Origin: Ptychodera flava
Taxonomy: Eukaryota > Hemichordata > Enteropneusta > Ptychoderidae
Reading direction: 5' to 3'
DNA: 64,000 nt
Assembly (NCBI RefSeq): GCF_041260155.1
Contig: NC_091932.1
Coordinates: forward strand, 8,771,304-8,835,303
Part shown: piece after piece, positions 37,201 to 48,080 of the stretch
How the letters are laid out: the number at the start of each line of letters is the position of its first letter
How positions within the stretch are numbered: the first letter of the stretch is position 1
Program-made: the position numbers and the translations under genes
The notes under the pieces: generated by a model
The model's input: the letters and a program-made list of their open reading frames with translations, nothing else
Database searches by the model: none
Told to the model about the DNA's origin: nothing

Positions 37201-40200
37201 TGATATTTCATTCACGAACTTAAAATGTTCTCTTAAATGGTTATACAAACTGACGATCAACTTTCAGTCCAATGATCTACGATGTTTTGAGCGATAAATG
37301 AGAGTTTACTAAAATCAGTCTAGAACTAACCCATGCAGTAGAAGTATACATGTCTTCATTACGAACAAAATGTCTTTTTAGAACCGGACCTGAAAAATGT
37401 TGCCTTGGGTGGAATGGCTTCTCTCAGTTTGGGTAGTGATGCTGAATATGGTAATGATGGTGATACACAAACCTGTGCCTTTTTGGCCGGTGAAGGCAGG
37501 ACCTGGTGGAAAGTTGACCTTGGTGACACCTATCAAGTACACAGGGTTATTTTGGAGAGCCCAAGTAAGCCAAATTAATGTATTCAGTGTGCGCATTTAA
37601 ATTTAAAGTTGGTAACTTCCGTTCAAACTTCCGTCGAGTATAGTTTCAACCAAAGACTTTCAAATAAATCAAGATTAAAAATTGGGGATCACAACGACCA
37701 TGTAGGCGCTGTGGAAACGGATCGCCACAAATTTACTGGTATTTGAAATTCAAAATTGCTGCTATCTTCACGTTAACTTTGTGGGAGAGTATGTTCTTTA
37801 TTTTCTCAAACTGTGGGAGTAAATAACTCTCACTAAGTCATATCACACCTTTGCTCTCAGCTCCCATTATTCTTTTACAATAGCTTTCAGGCAATTATTG
37901 ACAAACCTGCCAATTGACTCAAACCACGTACAATTTAAGAATGTTCTGCAAGAAAAATGATCGTTTGTTTCTTCTATGCAGGTGTTGGCCTTGTAAATTC
38001 AGTTATAAGAGTCGGTTCAGAAGAGAATATCGAATTTCACCATCAATGTGGTGAGGTCCTAGGAATCAGAAAGCTTGAGAGGGACTCGACAACAATCGAC
38101 TGCATAACACCTATTGTGGGTCGTTTTGTCAGCATCCAATCTGACCGTCGTAATTTCATTTCTCTCTGTGAAGTTCTTGTCATGGCAAACGGTGAGAAAT
38201 ATCTACATTGCCTATTTTCCTCAACAATTGCATGAACCTACGCATACACAATGACATAGCCATCAGTTTTGACGTCTTATGTCTTCCATTTTCTCCATTT
38301 CTTTGCCTACTTTAAGCATATTGAAATTAGAATGACGTAACTACCTTGGCATTTTTTCGTATTTAAATGCCACATGAATGAGATGAAGAATTTTCATTAT
38401 GGTTTTTTTTAGCTTCGATGAATTGTTCAATTATTACACTTGTATTCTGACACCGGAGGATACCCGTAGAGAGATTAATTCCCTCTCAGTACTACAGATA
38501 CTTCATTAGTAGGGGGGAGGGTGTTATAGCCCAATAAGAAAATAACACTGCCCTAAGAGACATAAGTAATATCAACATGTGTAGGTCTCTTTGAAGTTTT
38601 ATGTTGAGAAGGGACTTCTTTTCTTTACAAAATGGAATCTAAAGGAAAAAAACTGAATTACGTACATTCCATGACCTATTTTTCTCATCTACGTAAAGGT
38701 TTTTGACTTTCATTGTTAAAACAAACATCAGTAGAGAGAGGCTGTCAGAAGTAATCGTTTGCTTTATATAATAATTTGGACTACGAGTCCTCATTGGTTG
38801 ATATTGATAAACGAAAAGCACACAAAGGAGATATTTTCAACGTTTGTACCAAACCATTTTAGTGTCTTTAGTTTTATTAATACAAGTGAGGACATGACCA
38901 GTACAATGGGATCCAAAGGAAAATATCCGCTGATAACAAAGTCGATAAAAATCTCCAACTTCTTTTTATTAATCATAACATTGATCATTCTTGAAGCCAC
39001 AGGAAAATGGTGCAACAAACAGTGTGTCCCGCTATCTCTCCGGAAACCATAAACCATTCTGTGTAAACAAAATTATCTTTATATGGTATTGCTGCCGATA
39101 ATATAAACCATTTCAACAATTTTGTTCTGTGATCTACTTATAACTACTCATGGTTCCTGTGGGAGAAATGTGTTTGATCTTTCATTCAAACAGCTATCAG
39201 ACATAAAATAATTTATTCTTCGAGCAAATACCATTTTAAACGATATTTTCCTTTCTACAAGTGTCATCGGGAATTGCAACATTTAAAAAGAATTGATTAC
39301 CTGACAGCAATATTGCATTTCGCTATCACAGAAAATCCTGTTGACCAGCCCACCTTTGATTCCGGCTGTGGTATACCATACGACTTTTATGGCGACAGTG
39401 GAACTATCACATCAATGGGCTATGATGGGACAACTTTGTATGAGAATAATGCAAAGTGTGAGTTCCGCATCACTGCTAGCGAGGGAAAAGTGAGCATGGA
39501 AAATTTATACTTTGAACATTTAACATTAATTAAATTAATTAAATTTCTAAAAACGCAAATTCTACAATCAGGTATTCAATAGACGCTGTACATAACAGTT
39601 AAATGTTATAGCAAATAAAGTAAAAGCAGGGGGACATAAAAATTAAAGTAAAAAGTAAAAACGAACGAAAACAAAAGTCCTTACAACCGATAATATTCCT
39701 TAAAACGATATATTTTTGGGCTTTCGTTTGAATTGCTCAAATTACGCACAGATTTCAACTCTCCCGGCATTAAATTCCAAAGTTTAGGACCACAGAGAGC
39801 AAATGTGCTGTCGTTCGTCTAATTGAAGATCGTGGTGCTGTAAGATTATGGTTATTGTTTGTTCTTAAATTGAACTGATGTAGTAGGTTTTCTCAATCAT
39901 GTCTGTGAATCAGATGTAAAACGGAGCTTTGCCTTGAATTGCCTTAAAACCATTAAAATAACTTTAAAACTCTACTCTAGGTTTTACAAACAGCCAGTGC
40001 AACTCTTGCCTTGATTGTGACACAATGGCAAATTTCCCCAATCCCTTTACGATACTTTTTGCATGCCAAAATTTTGTAGATGTTCAATAAAATAACAATA
40101 AAAAAAGTAAAATAAAATAAAAAAATAGTCTACAATATATACTTTTATCGTCACAAAACTATTTGGTTAACTTTGATTTTGTAGACGGCAAAGTAGCAGT

Positions 40201-40722
40201 GACATTAAAATTAAAACAACAAATAAAACCATAGACAACATGAAATGCCAAGCATCAGAACGTCATAGTCCGCGATACAACACTAACCACCTTACAATAT
40301 ATTCTTACTGTCTGTGACATTGGTTACCTGCACGACACGACGTGTTAGCCAGATATCCAGTACTGATCGACTTCTTGATGGCATAACATTCACCAGTCAA
40401 AGTAAGACACTTTAACAAATGATAACTTTTGAGTTTATGCTATCGATCTGTTTTTACTGTTGTTTAAATCTAGGTTGTAATCACAATGGGTCATTTTCAA
40501 TGTTTTCTGCAGACAATAGTTCTGAACTTTGTGGCATTTGACTTGGAAGATGGAAGTGACTTTCTCTCTGTAAACGATATTGGAGGAAACCAAATTGCTG
40601 AATACACAGGTTCCTACATACCTGAACCACTTGCTACGAGCAGCAATCAGGTTATCGTGAATTTTAACACAAATCAAGGTGGCCAGGCCAGAGGATTTCA
40701 TGTCGACTGGGAGGCGGTATAA
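25726..40722 (+). CDS. Laccase-like multicopper oxidase with FTP and CUB domains, copy A (frameshifted)
   Basis: Secreted or surface oxidase expected to oxidise phenols or similar reductants and reduce O2 to water. Twelve exons: 25726-25812, 26094-26160, 30158-30319, 33075-33154, 33371-33554, 34289-35544, 36359-36516, 36943-37107, 37382-37564, 37982-38191, 39332-39489, 40513-40722. All introns are GT-AG and all phases fit. Reading across the frameshift gives about 972 residues. Copper sites are complete: HWHG, WYHSH, HPIHIHGH and HCHIEPHLDGGM (axial Met). Exon 6 has one base too many near 35041-35049 compared with copy B, giving a stop at 35067, before the last two copper motifs. All other exons are open. 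Start choice: ATG 25726; the Met at 25765 is conserved in copy B and is also plausible. Either the gene is a young pseudogene or polymorphic null, or the base is an error. Confidence 0.88.
26094..33154 (+). CDS. Copy A exons 2-4: Cys-rich N-terminal region
   Basis: Spans exons 26094-26160, 30158-30319 and 33075-33154. The peptide begins HWGDCE, continues VCVYHIEVKNDYC, SDCED, ECVACYSDDPDCAG, and ends LSCDGVKRPVIALNGEEPGP. This follows the Cys-rich pre-cupredoxin region of animal laccases (pattern C..C.Y...C..C...DC...DG..R...N...PGP). Introns 2 and 3 are swollen by transposon insertions not found in copy B. Confidence 0.8.
26995..30100. mobile_element. TTAA-flanked DNA transposon in intron 2 of copy A
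   Basis: Inverted ends AGCCCCAGTATTTGTAACTTT (26995-27015) and its exact complement at 30080-30100 are flanked by TTAA at 26991-26994 and 30101-30104. The equivalent intron in copy B (about 56.06 kb) has a single TTAA with matching flanks on both sides: GATAACTTTGTT on the left and GCCTTACCGCG on the right. It is therefore an empty site. TTAA duplication fits piggyBac or other TTAA-specific families. No transposase seen in 3.1 kb; one element is nested inside. Confidence 0.88.
27696..28465. mobile_element. Nested MITE with 29-bp TIRs and TAA duplication
   Basis: The left end starts GGGAACCGTCAGTATTTACG, the right end (complement) GGGAGCCGTCATTATTTACG; both continue to CTGGGGG. Flanking TAA occurs at 27693-27695 and 28466-28468. 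A 3-bp TAA duplication with G-rich ends fits PIF/Harbinger. The interior has GGGGTCA-like motifs and no gene. It lies inside the TTAA element, so it is younger than that insertion. Confidence 0.8.
30780..31072. mobile_element. Probable MITE related to the 27.7 kb element
   Basis: The left part GTAATTACGGGGCAGGGGTC resembles the start of the 27696-28465 element. Five TGACCCC/GACCCTCC-type motifs (complement GGGGTCA, GGAGGGTC) repeat across 290 bases, and the right side has ATGGCACAGTCCGTATCAATAATAT. Ends are diverged and no clean duplication is seen. It lies in intron 3 of copy A, about 2.1 kb longer than intron 3 of copy B. Confidence 0.45.
33371..37107 (+). CDS. Copy A exons 5-8: three-cupredoxin catalytic core
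   Basis: Exon 5 has TTMHWHGIYQ and YITECPIPPGG. Exon 5/6 junction encodes GTFWYHSHVSDQISGGM. Exon 6 (34289-35544) covers cupredoxin 2 (DGFDLNPEDFDYVIISAGE) and the start of cupredoxin 3 with HPIHIHGH. Exon 8 has WWFLHCHIEPHLDGGM. Together these supply the ten His and one Cys ligands of T1, T2 and T3 copper. Cys-rich loops (CCPCPNDDTQCC) follow the third motif. The frameshift lies between GQYSPPS and TSIADM. Confidence 0.88.
34148..34252 (+). repeat. (CAA)n(TAA)n microsatellite in intron 5 of copy A
   Basis: About 17 CAA units pass directly into about 15 TAA units. No equivalent run is in intron 5 of copy B. Confidence 0.95.
37382..38191 (+). CDS. Copy A exons 9-10: FTP (fucolectin/F5-8-like) domain
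   Basis: NVALGGMASLSLGSD, then TWWKVDLGDTYQVHRVIL, SVIRVGSEE, QCGEV, DCITPIVGRFVSIQS and SLCEVLVMANG match the order of motifs in the FTP family (eel fucolectin, tachylectin-4, pentraxin-like), a branch of F5/8-type lectin folds. The Cys-rich loop that usually follows the first strand pair and helps bind fucose is absent, so sugar binding is doubtful. Junction phase 1 on both sides makes it a shuffle-competent module. Confidence 0.8.
39332..40722 (+). CDS. Copy A exons 11-12: CUB domain and C-terminus
   Basis: Exon 39332-39489 encodes DSGCGIPYDFYGDSGTITSM...NNAKCEFRITASEGK; exon 40513-40722 encodes TIVLNFVAFDLEDGSDFLSV...GFHVDWEAV and the stop. The pattern fits CUB, but only the first Cys pair is present; the position of the second pair has Ser (GSDFLSV). 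The domain ends the protein. Confidence 0.8.
39569..40128 (+). mobile_element. Retroposon-like insertion in intron 11 of copy A
   Basis: The segment ends in an A-rich tail (AATAAAAAAAGTAAAATAAAATAAAAAAATAG, 40098-40128 region) and is flanked by TCTACAAT at 39561-39568 and 40129-40136. Copy B's intron 11 is only 239 bases, against 1023 here, and lacks this sequence. The interior, with CTCCCGGCATTAAATTCCAA, has no open frame, so it is a SINE or truncated LINE tail. Confidence 0.65.
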
Positions 40723-40803
40723 AAGAAGACCTTTACCAGTAAGTTATATTTGTAATTTTAATTGAGTCAGTTTTCCCTCATCACTTGTCTAGTTACATAT
40801 ATT

Positions 40804-41022
40804 ATCATAATTGTGTCAAGACTCAACAGGACAAGATGTACGGACAACAAGTGCCTGTATGTCGAAACTACCGTTTTGCTTAGGCTATTGGTAAGTAAAT
40901 CGAATTTATTGATCGAATATCGACCCCTAGATTACCAATCGACTATGCAAAACGGCAGTGTTGACATATAGACGCTTGATATCTCTACATCTTGTCCTGT
41001 TGATTCTTGACACAATTATGAT
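40804..41022. mobile_element. Perfect-type foldback MITE just 3' of copy A
   Basis: Arms of about 109 bases, ATCATAATTGTGTCAAGACTC on the left and its complement on the right, meet near 40913, giving a nearly full-length hairpin. It starts 82 bases after the stop codon and may lie in the 3' UTR. A related single arm occurs 3' of copy B at 47262-47345. Confidence 0.8.
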
Positions 41023-41549
41023 TTTCTTTTGTATAACTACGATTTAAACTAAACATTTTCATACAGGGAATATTGATGATTGCGAGATAAGAATGTTGAC
41101 TCATTCTTTGCAAAATAACATATTCTAATATTTGTTTGAACCTTTTCCTCAAGCCTTAACACAGCCAAAGCTTTTCCTTTCAAAAGTTCTAATTGTGCGA
41201 TTCGTTATTTATTTCAACCAAATTTTGATTTTAAACTACGAGGAAACACTACGACTTGTCTAAAACAAGCACCAAGTACAAAGTTATTAGACTTAAGTTT
41301 TGTTGCATCTAGTGGAAACGTTTCCTTGGGATTTCTCTCCCATTCCTACTGAACCATTAAGGCGGGGTTTGTATTCTATAAATAATATTTATTTTGATTG
41401 AGGCACTTTGAAACAATTCAGAGCGTTTGTTTAACAAATTAGATTTATCAGCACTGATTATGTGTAGACTGTCTGATAGAGACAGATTAAACCACTTACT
41501 TGTATTACTTCAAGTTATATATATAGTTCCATAATCCTTTCGTAGAGTC

Positions 41550-42600
41550 AATCAATTTGAAAATGAAAGGATACTGCTTTTCCCGAATGAAACGTTCTAA
41601 ACATCTTTCAAAACTAACAGTCATGAACGAATACTTAGATATGTCGGTTTTCCTTCTTGTTACAGATTATGTTTTCCCCGACAATGGCAGGAACATGGTC
41701 AATGACATTATGAACGTTCTTCTGGAACGTTTTCCCGATATTCTGATTCATTCTCTTGATAATTTATTTCATTTCAAAGTATGAGAATATTCTGGTTATG
41801 TGGGTTCATGATGGAAATAATATGTTGATCTTGTAAGACCACTGCTTTCGTAGAATAACTGAGATGTATTTCATATAGCAGCCAGAAAAAGATTATTAAT
41901 GGTCAGGCTTCTGTTAGTCGAAATGGTACATATATAACTTTTGTTTTCTTAGAGTGTTACATTTGTATTCTGATACATGAAATCTTACAATTTTCACCAA
42001 ATTGAACGTTCGACATTTTCAGAGTGTGTTAAATCAGGCCGAATTTTAAGGGAATTTAGATGTGTTATAATCTCAGAAAATCTCAAAACAGGAGATGAGC
42101 TTTGATTGCATATAGAAAAAAAGACGAGCAAATTAGCGGACGTGTATACCATGGCTTAGGGGAATTAAAGAACCCTGATGTTCAATATCGTTTACTAGAA
42201 TTATGGATTTAGCGCACAAAATATAAGACAAAATTCCTTTCGTAGCTGTTCATGTGAACTGAATTTAAGACAACATTTATTCGTCACTGTCTACAAACTT
42301 TTCTTAATGAAGAAATAAATCTTATTGAATGGCATAAATGAATATTTTAGTCAACGTTAATTGTTAATTCTTAATCCATTAAGCCTACGTGTATCATTCT
42401 ACTGTTTTATATTTTGCATTAAGTCTTTCGGTGTCGTGTCTGCTAAATAATGTGCCTCATGCTGTATCATGTCACGCTAAAGGATTTTTTGCTGTGATTA
42501 TGACAATATGGTCTAAGTAATACGGTGATGGCGGATGTCAATCAATAACGATAGGATCTCCATTTTGCATACTCAAATTAAACTCGTTATCACATTTTGC
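41550..42600 (+). other. Conserved 3' flank shared by both gene copies
   Basis: Matches 46830-45950 in reverse complement. The best-kept stretch, 41660-41790, has a frame reading DYVFPDNGRNMVNDIMNVL after a TTGTTACAG acceptor-like site. In arm B the corresponding sequence (about 46690-46830) reads DYVFTEDDKDKVND but then loses frame. It may be an untranslated or alternative 3' exon; nothing proves translation. Confidence 0.4.
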
Positions 42601-42919
42601 ATATAATTTCTCTGGTAAGGTTCGCTGCATGTATGATGTTAAGTGACACACAGTGTTGAAAGCCATTGCATTGCAAGCATTAGTGAATCGTCCGGCTCTG
42701 GGAAAATATTTCTGTAGTTTCGATCTATAAATTTCTACAGCACTGCGATGAACGAATAGATAACATGCACCCTATCGTTGATCATGAGTCAACATTTCTG
42801 TCCACAAAAACCCTTTTTAACAACGTCTTCTAGGTCGGACGCTCATTTCGTAAACAAATAAATAGACCTATTCAACAATATTACATAAAAAACGCACACG
42901 AATACTGACGTTTAATAGA

Positions 42920-42978
42920 TCTCTGTCTGTCTGTCTGTCTTTTTCTCTGTCTCTCCCTCCCTCCCCCCTCTCTCCTCT

Positions 42979-43028
<50 letters not shown>
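42920..43028 (+). repeat. (CT)n microsatellite
   Basis: A GTCT run followed by CT/CCCTCTCT and an uninterrupted CT tract. Confidence 0.95.
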
Positions 43029-43030
<2 letters not shown>

Positions 43031-44159
43031 ACAATCGTGATCCGATGGACTGCAGGTCTGTTTTATTTCAAGCATTAAAAGCATAGCTGCCAATTTGATG
43101 TACATATCATGAAATATTGGTAGTTTACATTTTTAAAGGTATATCAACACTTTCCCGTTTTGTTATTAACTAATATCAACCTACCTACCCACCTACCTAC
43201 TTACCCCGGTTTGGTCAATCATTGAAACAATCGGACACCCTTTACACCTATGGCAGATATAGACAAAGCATTTTTGTGTTTGTTAAATTGTATCACTATA
43301 ATCTGACAAAGTACCATTGGCTAAAGGAAATAAGTATATTCATTTGTTCAACCTTAATTATCGGTCACTATCTGACAGGCTTGGCTTTGTCTTCATATCT
43401 TGCTCTTTGGATTAGTAAGGATTAACAATTTGAATGCGTTCAAATTAATGATGTTAACAAGGCAATAAGGAAATCATGAACAATTGACGAACCAAGGGTA
43501 AAGAATCTCAATTCTTGTCAGACTGATAATATGAACATCAAAGGACATGATATTGCAGCATCGCATCCTAGCATGCATTCGATTTTTTTGATACCTAGTT
43601 AATGGATGGAGCTGTTTTTTAGCCAGCAGATTACCAATATGTTGACTAAAAGAGCAAAATCATGTTATATGCTAAAATTTCTTCTGAAAAAGAAACTTAC
43701 AAGAATAATATAAGGTATATGCATTTGCATTGAATCCAAAGCCAGGATCTTCATAGAACATGTCCGATGTTAAGACATAGGATACTAGACTTAGGAGTGT
43801 AATATCATCGAAATTGTCGGATAACATGAAGCTGATTGGTCATTATGCAGCAGTGACGCCCTTAGTTGGTAGCATAGTGTCACTGACAAAGTCATAGTAA
43901 CGTGACATAGGAACATTACATTATGCATGTGGCCATTATTATCAACATAAATCAAAGCACATGACATCAACCTGAATTTCATCTCCTGGAAATTAAGAGT
44001 CAGATTTCATAACTGATCTAGGTTTGTGTAAATAAATTCTACTTTGACCAGATAACCTCTTATCTTTCTTCTTTTCTTGAGCTCATTCCATCGATATTCG
44101 CCACGAACAAAGTCTCAGTGCAGCATACCAAAGAAATGAAATATTTTTGAACTAGACGA

Positions 44160-44257
44160 ATGATTCTGTCTGTTGCTTCAGATCTCTGCTAGGTGACTGG
44201 CTTCCGTATGTTGTGAGTTCGAACCGGATTAAAAAACACCGTATTTTCTTCCGTGGG
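44160..44257 (+). repeat. SINE-like fragment
   Basis: GATTCTGTCTGTTGCTTC, CTAGGTGACTGGCTTCCGTA and GTGAGTTCGAACCGGATTAAAAAAC match the tRNA-like part of the 60206-60410 copy. The B-box-like GAGTTCGAACC is kept; the 5' part is missing. Confidence 0.6.
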
Positions 44258-45231
44258 TTGATAGCTCAGGTGGTGTCCCCGAGACCAGTTTAACGGGAAA
44301 GTCGCTCTGTTTTGACCTGTTTTGACTTACATTGTTAAAACGAGCAGTTGCAGATGTTGTTCGACTTATTGAAAGATGTCTAAAAAGCGGTATACCACAG
44401 ACAACTCCCATCGCGTTTGCGTACCCTGTATAGAGAAACATCGGGAGAGGGGTTAAACCAGAGGGCTGGTTTCAACCTCAGAGTTGGCAAGTGTTGACCT
44501 GCAATCAGACCATAGTGCTAAGAGCTGTAAGCATCCGCGTGTGAAAAAAAACAAACACACAGTGAAAGATCATACTGTATAATTATATGGCTCTATATGG
44601 AGAATACAGTATTGCAGTTTCTGGATTCTCTAATACCGATGCCGTTTGCCACAGTAACATTTTGACGCTTGGCTTTGCATGAAGAGCTTGAGGACCAATC
44701 TTGTTCTCCGACATCACGTTCGTAATGGACATTTCAAATGCCTGCAAGATGTATCAGTCGAGGAGCCAACGACAGTGCCTAGCGAAGGGCATAATGCCAA
44801 TGGCGGAATTGTTTTCGTGTCGTTTGTACCTCCACATAGACTTGCCAAAAGCCTTTAGGCATTGAGAGTAAAATGAAGGAATAAACTACACCGTGCATTG
44901 TTCAGTTCGAGTGGCATGTTTCCAAGTTCAACAAGTGGTCATGCCGTGTTTGACATTTGTTATGTGTTTGGGTTCAAACATGGCGGTTGGTCCAAATCGC
45001 GAAGACGCCCTTACAAACATAGAACCTTGCCGTAAAGAGCAAGTAGGGGGTTTACGAATCCTTGATTGAAGCCGTGGTCACCATTTGGGTTACCTATTGA
45101 TTTGACCGGGGATTTAGTCATCGAAAAGGTGAAAAAGTCAAAAGATAACGACTTTGTCCCTTTAAGCGATGTATTTATTGCTTCGATAAAGTTTGTGTTC
45201 GATGTGCTATAGCGAGTATGAAAGTGTGAGT

Positions 45232-45356
45232 GCTCCATGAGCTCTACAGCCGTGTGGTGTAGTCGCAGTCAGAAATATTGTAACAACTTGCTAGAATATA
45301 GAATCACTGTCTTTGACTCCAAAGTAAGGATTTGACCGAGTGGTTCGTCAGAGGTT
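45232..45356 (+). repeat. SINE-like fragment (5' part)
   Basis: CTCCATGAGCTCTACAGCC, AGTCAGAAATATTGTAACAACTT and GGATTTGACCGAGTGGTTCGTC match the 5' half of the copies at 24.2 and 60.2 kb. It stops near the A-box-like region; a GA microsatellite follows. Confidence 0.6.
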
Positions 45357-45387
45357 TATCAATCACCCTATGTCAAAACGTTGTTAT

Positions 45388-45544
<157 letters not shown>

Positions 45545-47261
45545 AAGGCAAGATCAGGGTAACGTCGGTATCCATAAGCGTTTTCCTCATGTTTCATATG
45601 ACATCAATGGCTGACCTCAACTTAGGACATTGTTAAACATTGTTGTCGGACAAAAACGTCATTTGACTCTTTACTCATGATAGGATGCATTCTATGTACA
45701 TGTATGCGTTCCTAGCGATGCCGTCGAATTATATCAAAAGCAACTACGGAAAATATTCCCTTGATGGGACAGTACACCAACGTCTTGCCTGCGCCATGAC
45801 GTTCAGTCCCATAGCAACCTGCAGCAGTGTCACAATACATTCCGATCGGGTGATCTCACAATACTTGCAGCAAACTGTATCAGAGGTAAATTAAGCAGTT
45901 TCGTGTTTTCTTGTTCTTTTCTTTTTGTTACTTGGGAAATTATAAGCAAATTTTGAAAACGTCACTAGTTTTGAGTTGTTGATATCGACCATCAGTTGAC
46001 CATTTTTAAAACATCATCACAACAAAACACCTAAAGTGTGACATGATACTGCATAAGTTAGATTAATTAGTTGACAAGACACTGAAAAATTGAATGCACT
46101 ATAAAACGGCGATACGATACAAGAGTACCCTTATGGCATTTCAAATTATGCAAAGCAATTAATAAACGACGACTGGACTATTAATTCATGCTATTCCATA
46201 ATATTTATTTCTTCATGCAGAAAGCTTAAGATAGTGACAGTGTTGGATAAATGATTTGATTTTCAATTTATTTAAACATCTACGCGAGGAATTCGGTCGC
46301 ACTTTATGTAAACTACAGTGATTAAACCACTTCTAACATCGTGATCCTTTGATTCCCTTTTCTATGGTATTAATATGCCTCAGCTCCGTTTACTTTTCAG
46401 ATTTTCCAAGAGAATGTCACAATTCACAATTTCCTAAAAATACTGTCCTGATTTAACACTGTTTGAAAAAGTCGAACCTGCAGATTATTAAAATTGCGAA
46501 AGTCCGTAGATTAGAATACAACTGTAAAACTCTATTAAAGCAAAAGTTATATATTTATCTTTTAAACCAACAAACTCCTAAAGGTTGATATTTTTAAAAC
46601 TATCTGAATTACATATGAGTTATTCTACTAGAGCAGTAATCTTACAAGATCACTATGTAAATTCTACAGTAAACTCACATAACAAGCATATTCTCATACT
46701 TTCCAATGAAAAACTAAACCACAGAATGAAATCAGAGTATCGAGGAAAAAAAACAAACGTTTCAGAAAAACGTTCATATTGTCGTTGACCTTGTCCTTGT
46801 CATCTTCGGTGAAAACATAATCTGAAGCAGGAGAAAAAAAACGATATTTGTATTGGTTTGTTATGATAGTTTTTAAAGAGAAGAGCTATTTTGTGCAATT
46901 TCCAATAATCACATTTTGAAGATTTTCAGGTGAAAAAAAGAACTTGTGTAATTTAACTTAGCACTCAGTTACTTGTTGATGACTCAGTGCGTTATCTAAG
47001 AGATTTTGATCGCATAAAGTGATTTCCTCTTAGATTTATACAAATATCAGATTTATTATGTTGGAAGATATAATCTATTAAAACTTTCAAGAGGCAAACC
47101 TGTGACTGTGTGCATTACTTTAAGCAAAAGTCTTCAAGTAATATTTGTACGTGATGTTGTTACATCTGCGAATATAGGCATTCTAATCTCCCAGTTATCG
47201 ATTTTACCTGTGTTAAAATGATTACTATAAAACATAGTAGACAGAAATAAAGTGTTCATCA

Positions 47262-47345
47262 CAATTGTGTCAAGACGGAATAGGACACGCTGTATGGACC
47301 ACGAGCATCTGTATGTCGATAGTACCGGTTTGCAGAGTCGATCCG
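47262..47345. repeat. Single-arm relative of the 40804-41022 foldback element
   Basis: CACAATTGTGTCAAGAC, then ATAGGACACGCTGTATGGAC, TGTATGTCGATAGTACCG match the left arm at 40.8 kb with substitutions. It lies about 130-210 bases beyond the stop of copy B, close to the equivalent position in copy A. Confidence 0.6.
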
Positions 47346-47473
47346 TGATGGGGAGAGGGTAATATTCAAAATAAAACCTGGCTTTAACTCACCTTCTGCG
47401 ATTGAACTTGTGATGAGGGAAAAAACTAATTGTGTCACATTTACAAAATAAACTTACTGGTTAAGGTCTTCTT

Positions 47474-48080
47474 TTATACTGCCTCCCAGTCGGCATGAAA
47501 ACCTGTGGCCTGGCCACTTTCATTTGTGTTAAAATGCACAATAACTTGACTGCTGCTCGTAGCAAGTGGTCCAGGGATGTTGGAACCAGTGTATTCAGCA
47601 ATACTTTCTCCTCCGATACCATTCACGGAGAGAAAGTCACTTCCTTCTTCCAAGTCAAATGCCACAAAGTTCAGAACTATTTTCTGCAGAAAACAACGAA
47701 ATGTCAAATTCTTAATTCAAATTTGATTTGGACATTGATATAAAACAAGGAACAATATAAACACAAAAGTGCACATTTAAGCGCATTATTTTGACTGACA
47801 AATATTACACTCAAAACATGCTCCATCTCTACACTGGATATTTGGCTACCACGTCGTCCTAATCAAATATTCGGTGTTAAAGAGTTCATAAACTTGAACA
47901 TGTATAGGTTTTCCGTACTTACTTTTCCCTCGCTGGCGGTGATGCGGAACTCACACTTTGCATTATTCTCATACAAAGTTGTCCCATCATAGCCCATTGA
48001 TGTGATGGTTCCACTCTCGCCATAAAAGTCGTGTGGTATACCACAGCCGGAATCAAAGGTTGGCTGGTCAACAGGATTTT
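47474..48080 (-). CDS. Copy B exons 11-12: CUB domain and C-terminus
   Basis: Exon 48080-47923 gives FDSGCGIPHDFYGESGTITSM and NNAKCEFRITASEGK; exon 47683-47474 gives KIVLNFVAFDLEEGSDFLSV and ends GFHADWEAV-stop. One Cys pair only, as in A. The 239-base intron 11 is the uninterrupted form of A's 1023-base intron. Confidence 0.88.

Larger units (their letters stand above)
22869..42620 (+). repeat. Inverted duplication, arm A
   Basis: This arm matches 45950-59690 in reverse complement, interrupted by later insertions. Beyond the two oxidase genes, matches include 22.87-23.36 kb with 59.25-59.69 kb, 25.05-25.6 kb with 57.4-57.95 kb, and 40.72-42.6 kb with 45.95-47.47 kb (for example AGTATGAGAATAT and TATCATGTCAC). 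Introns match as well as exons, so this was genomic duplication, not retrocopying. Arm A is about 6 kb longer because of insertions in introns 2, 3 and 11. Boundaries are by eye and approximate. Confidence 0.85.
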
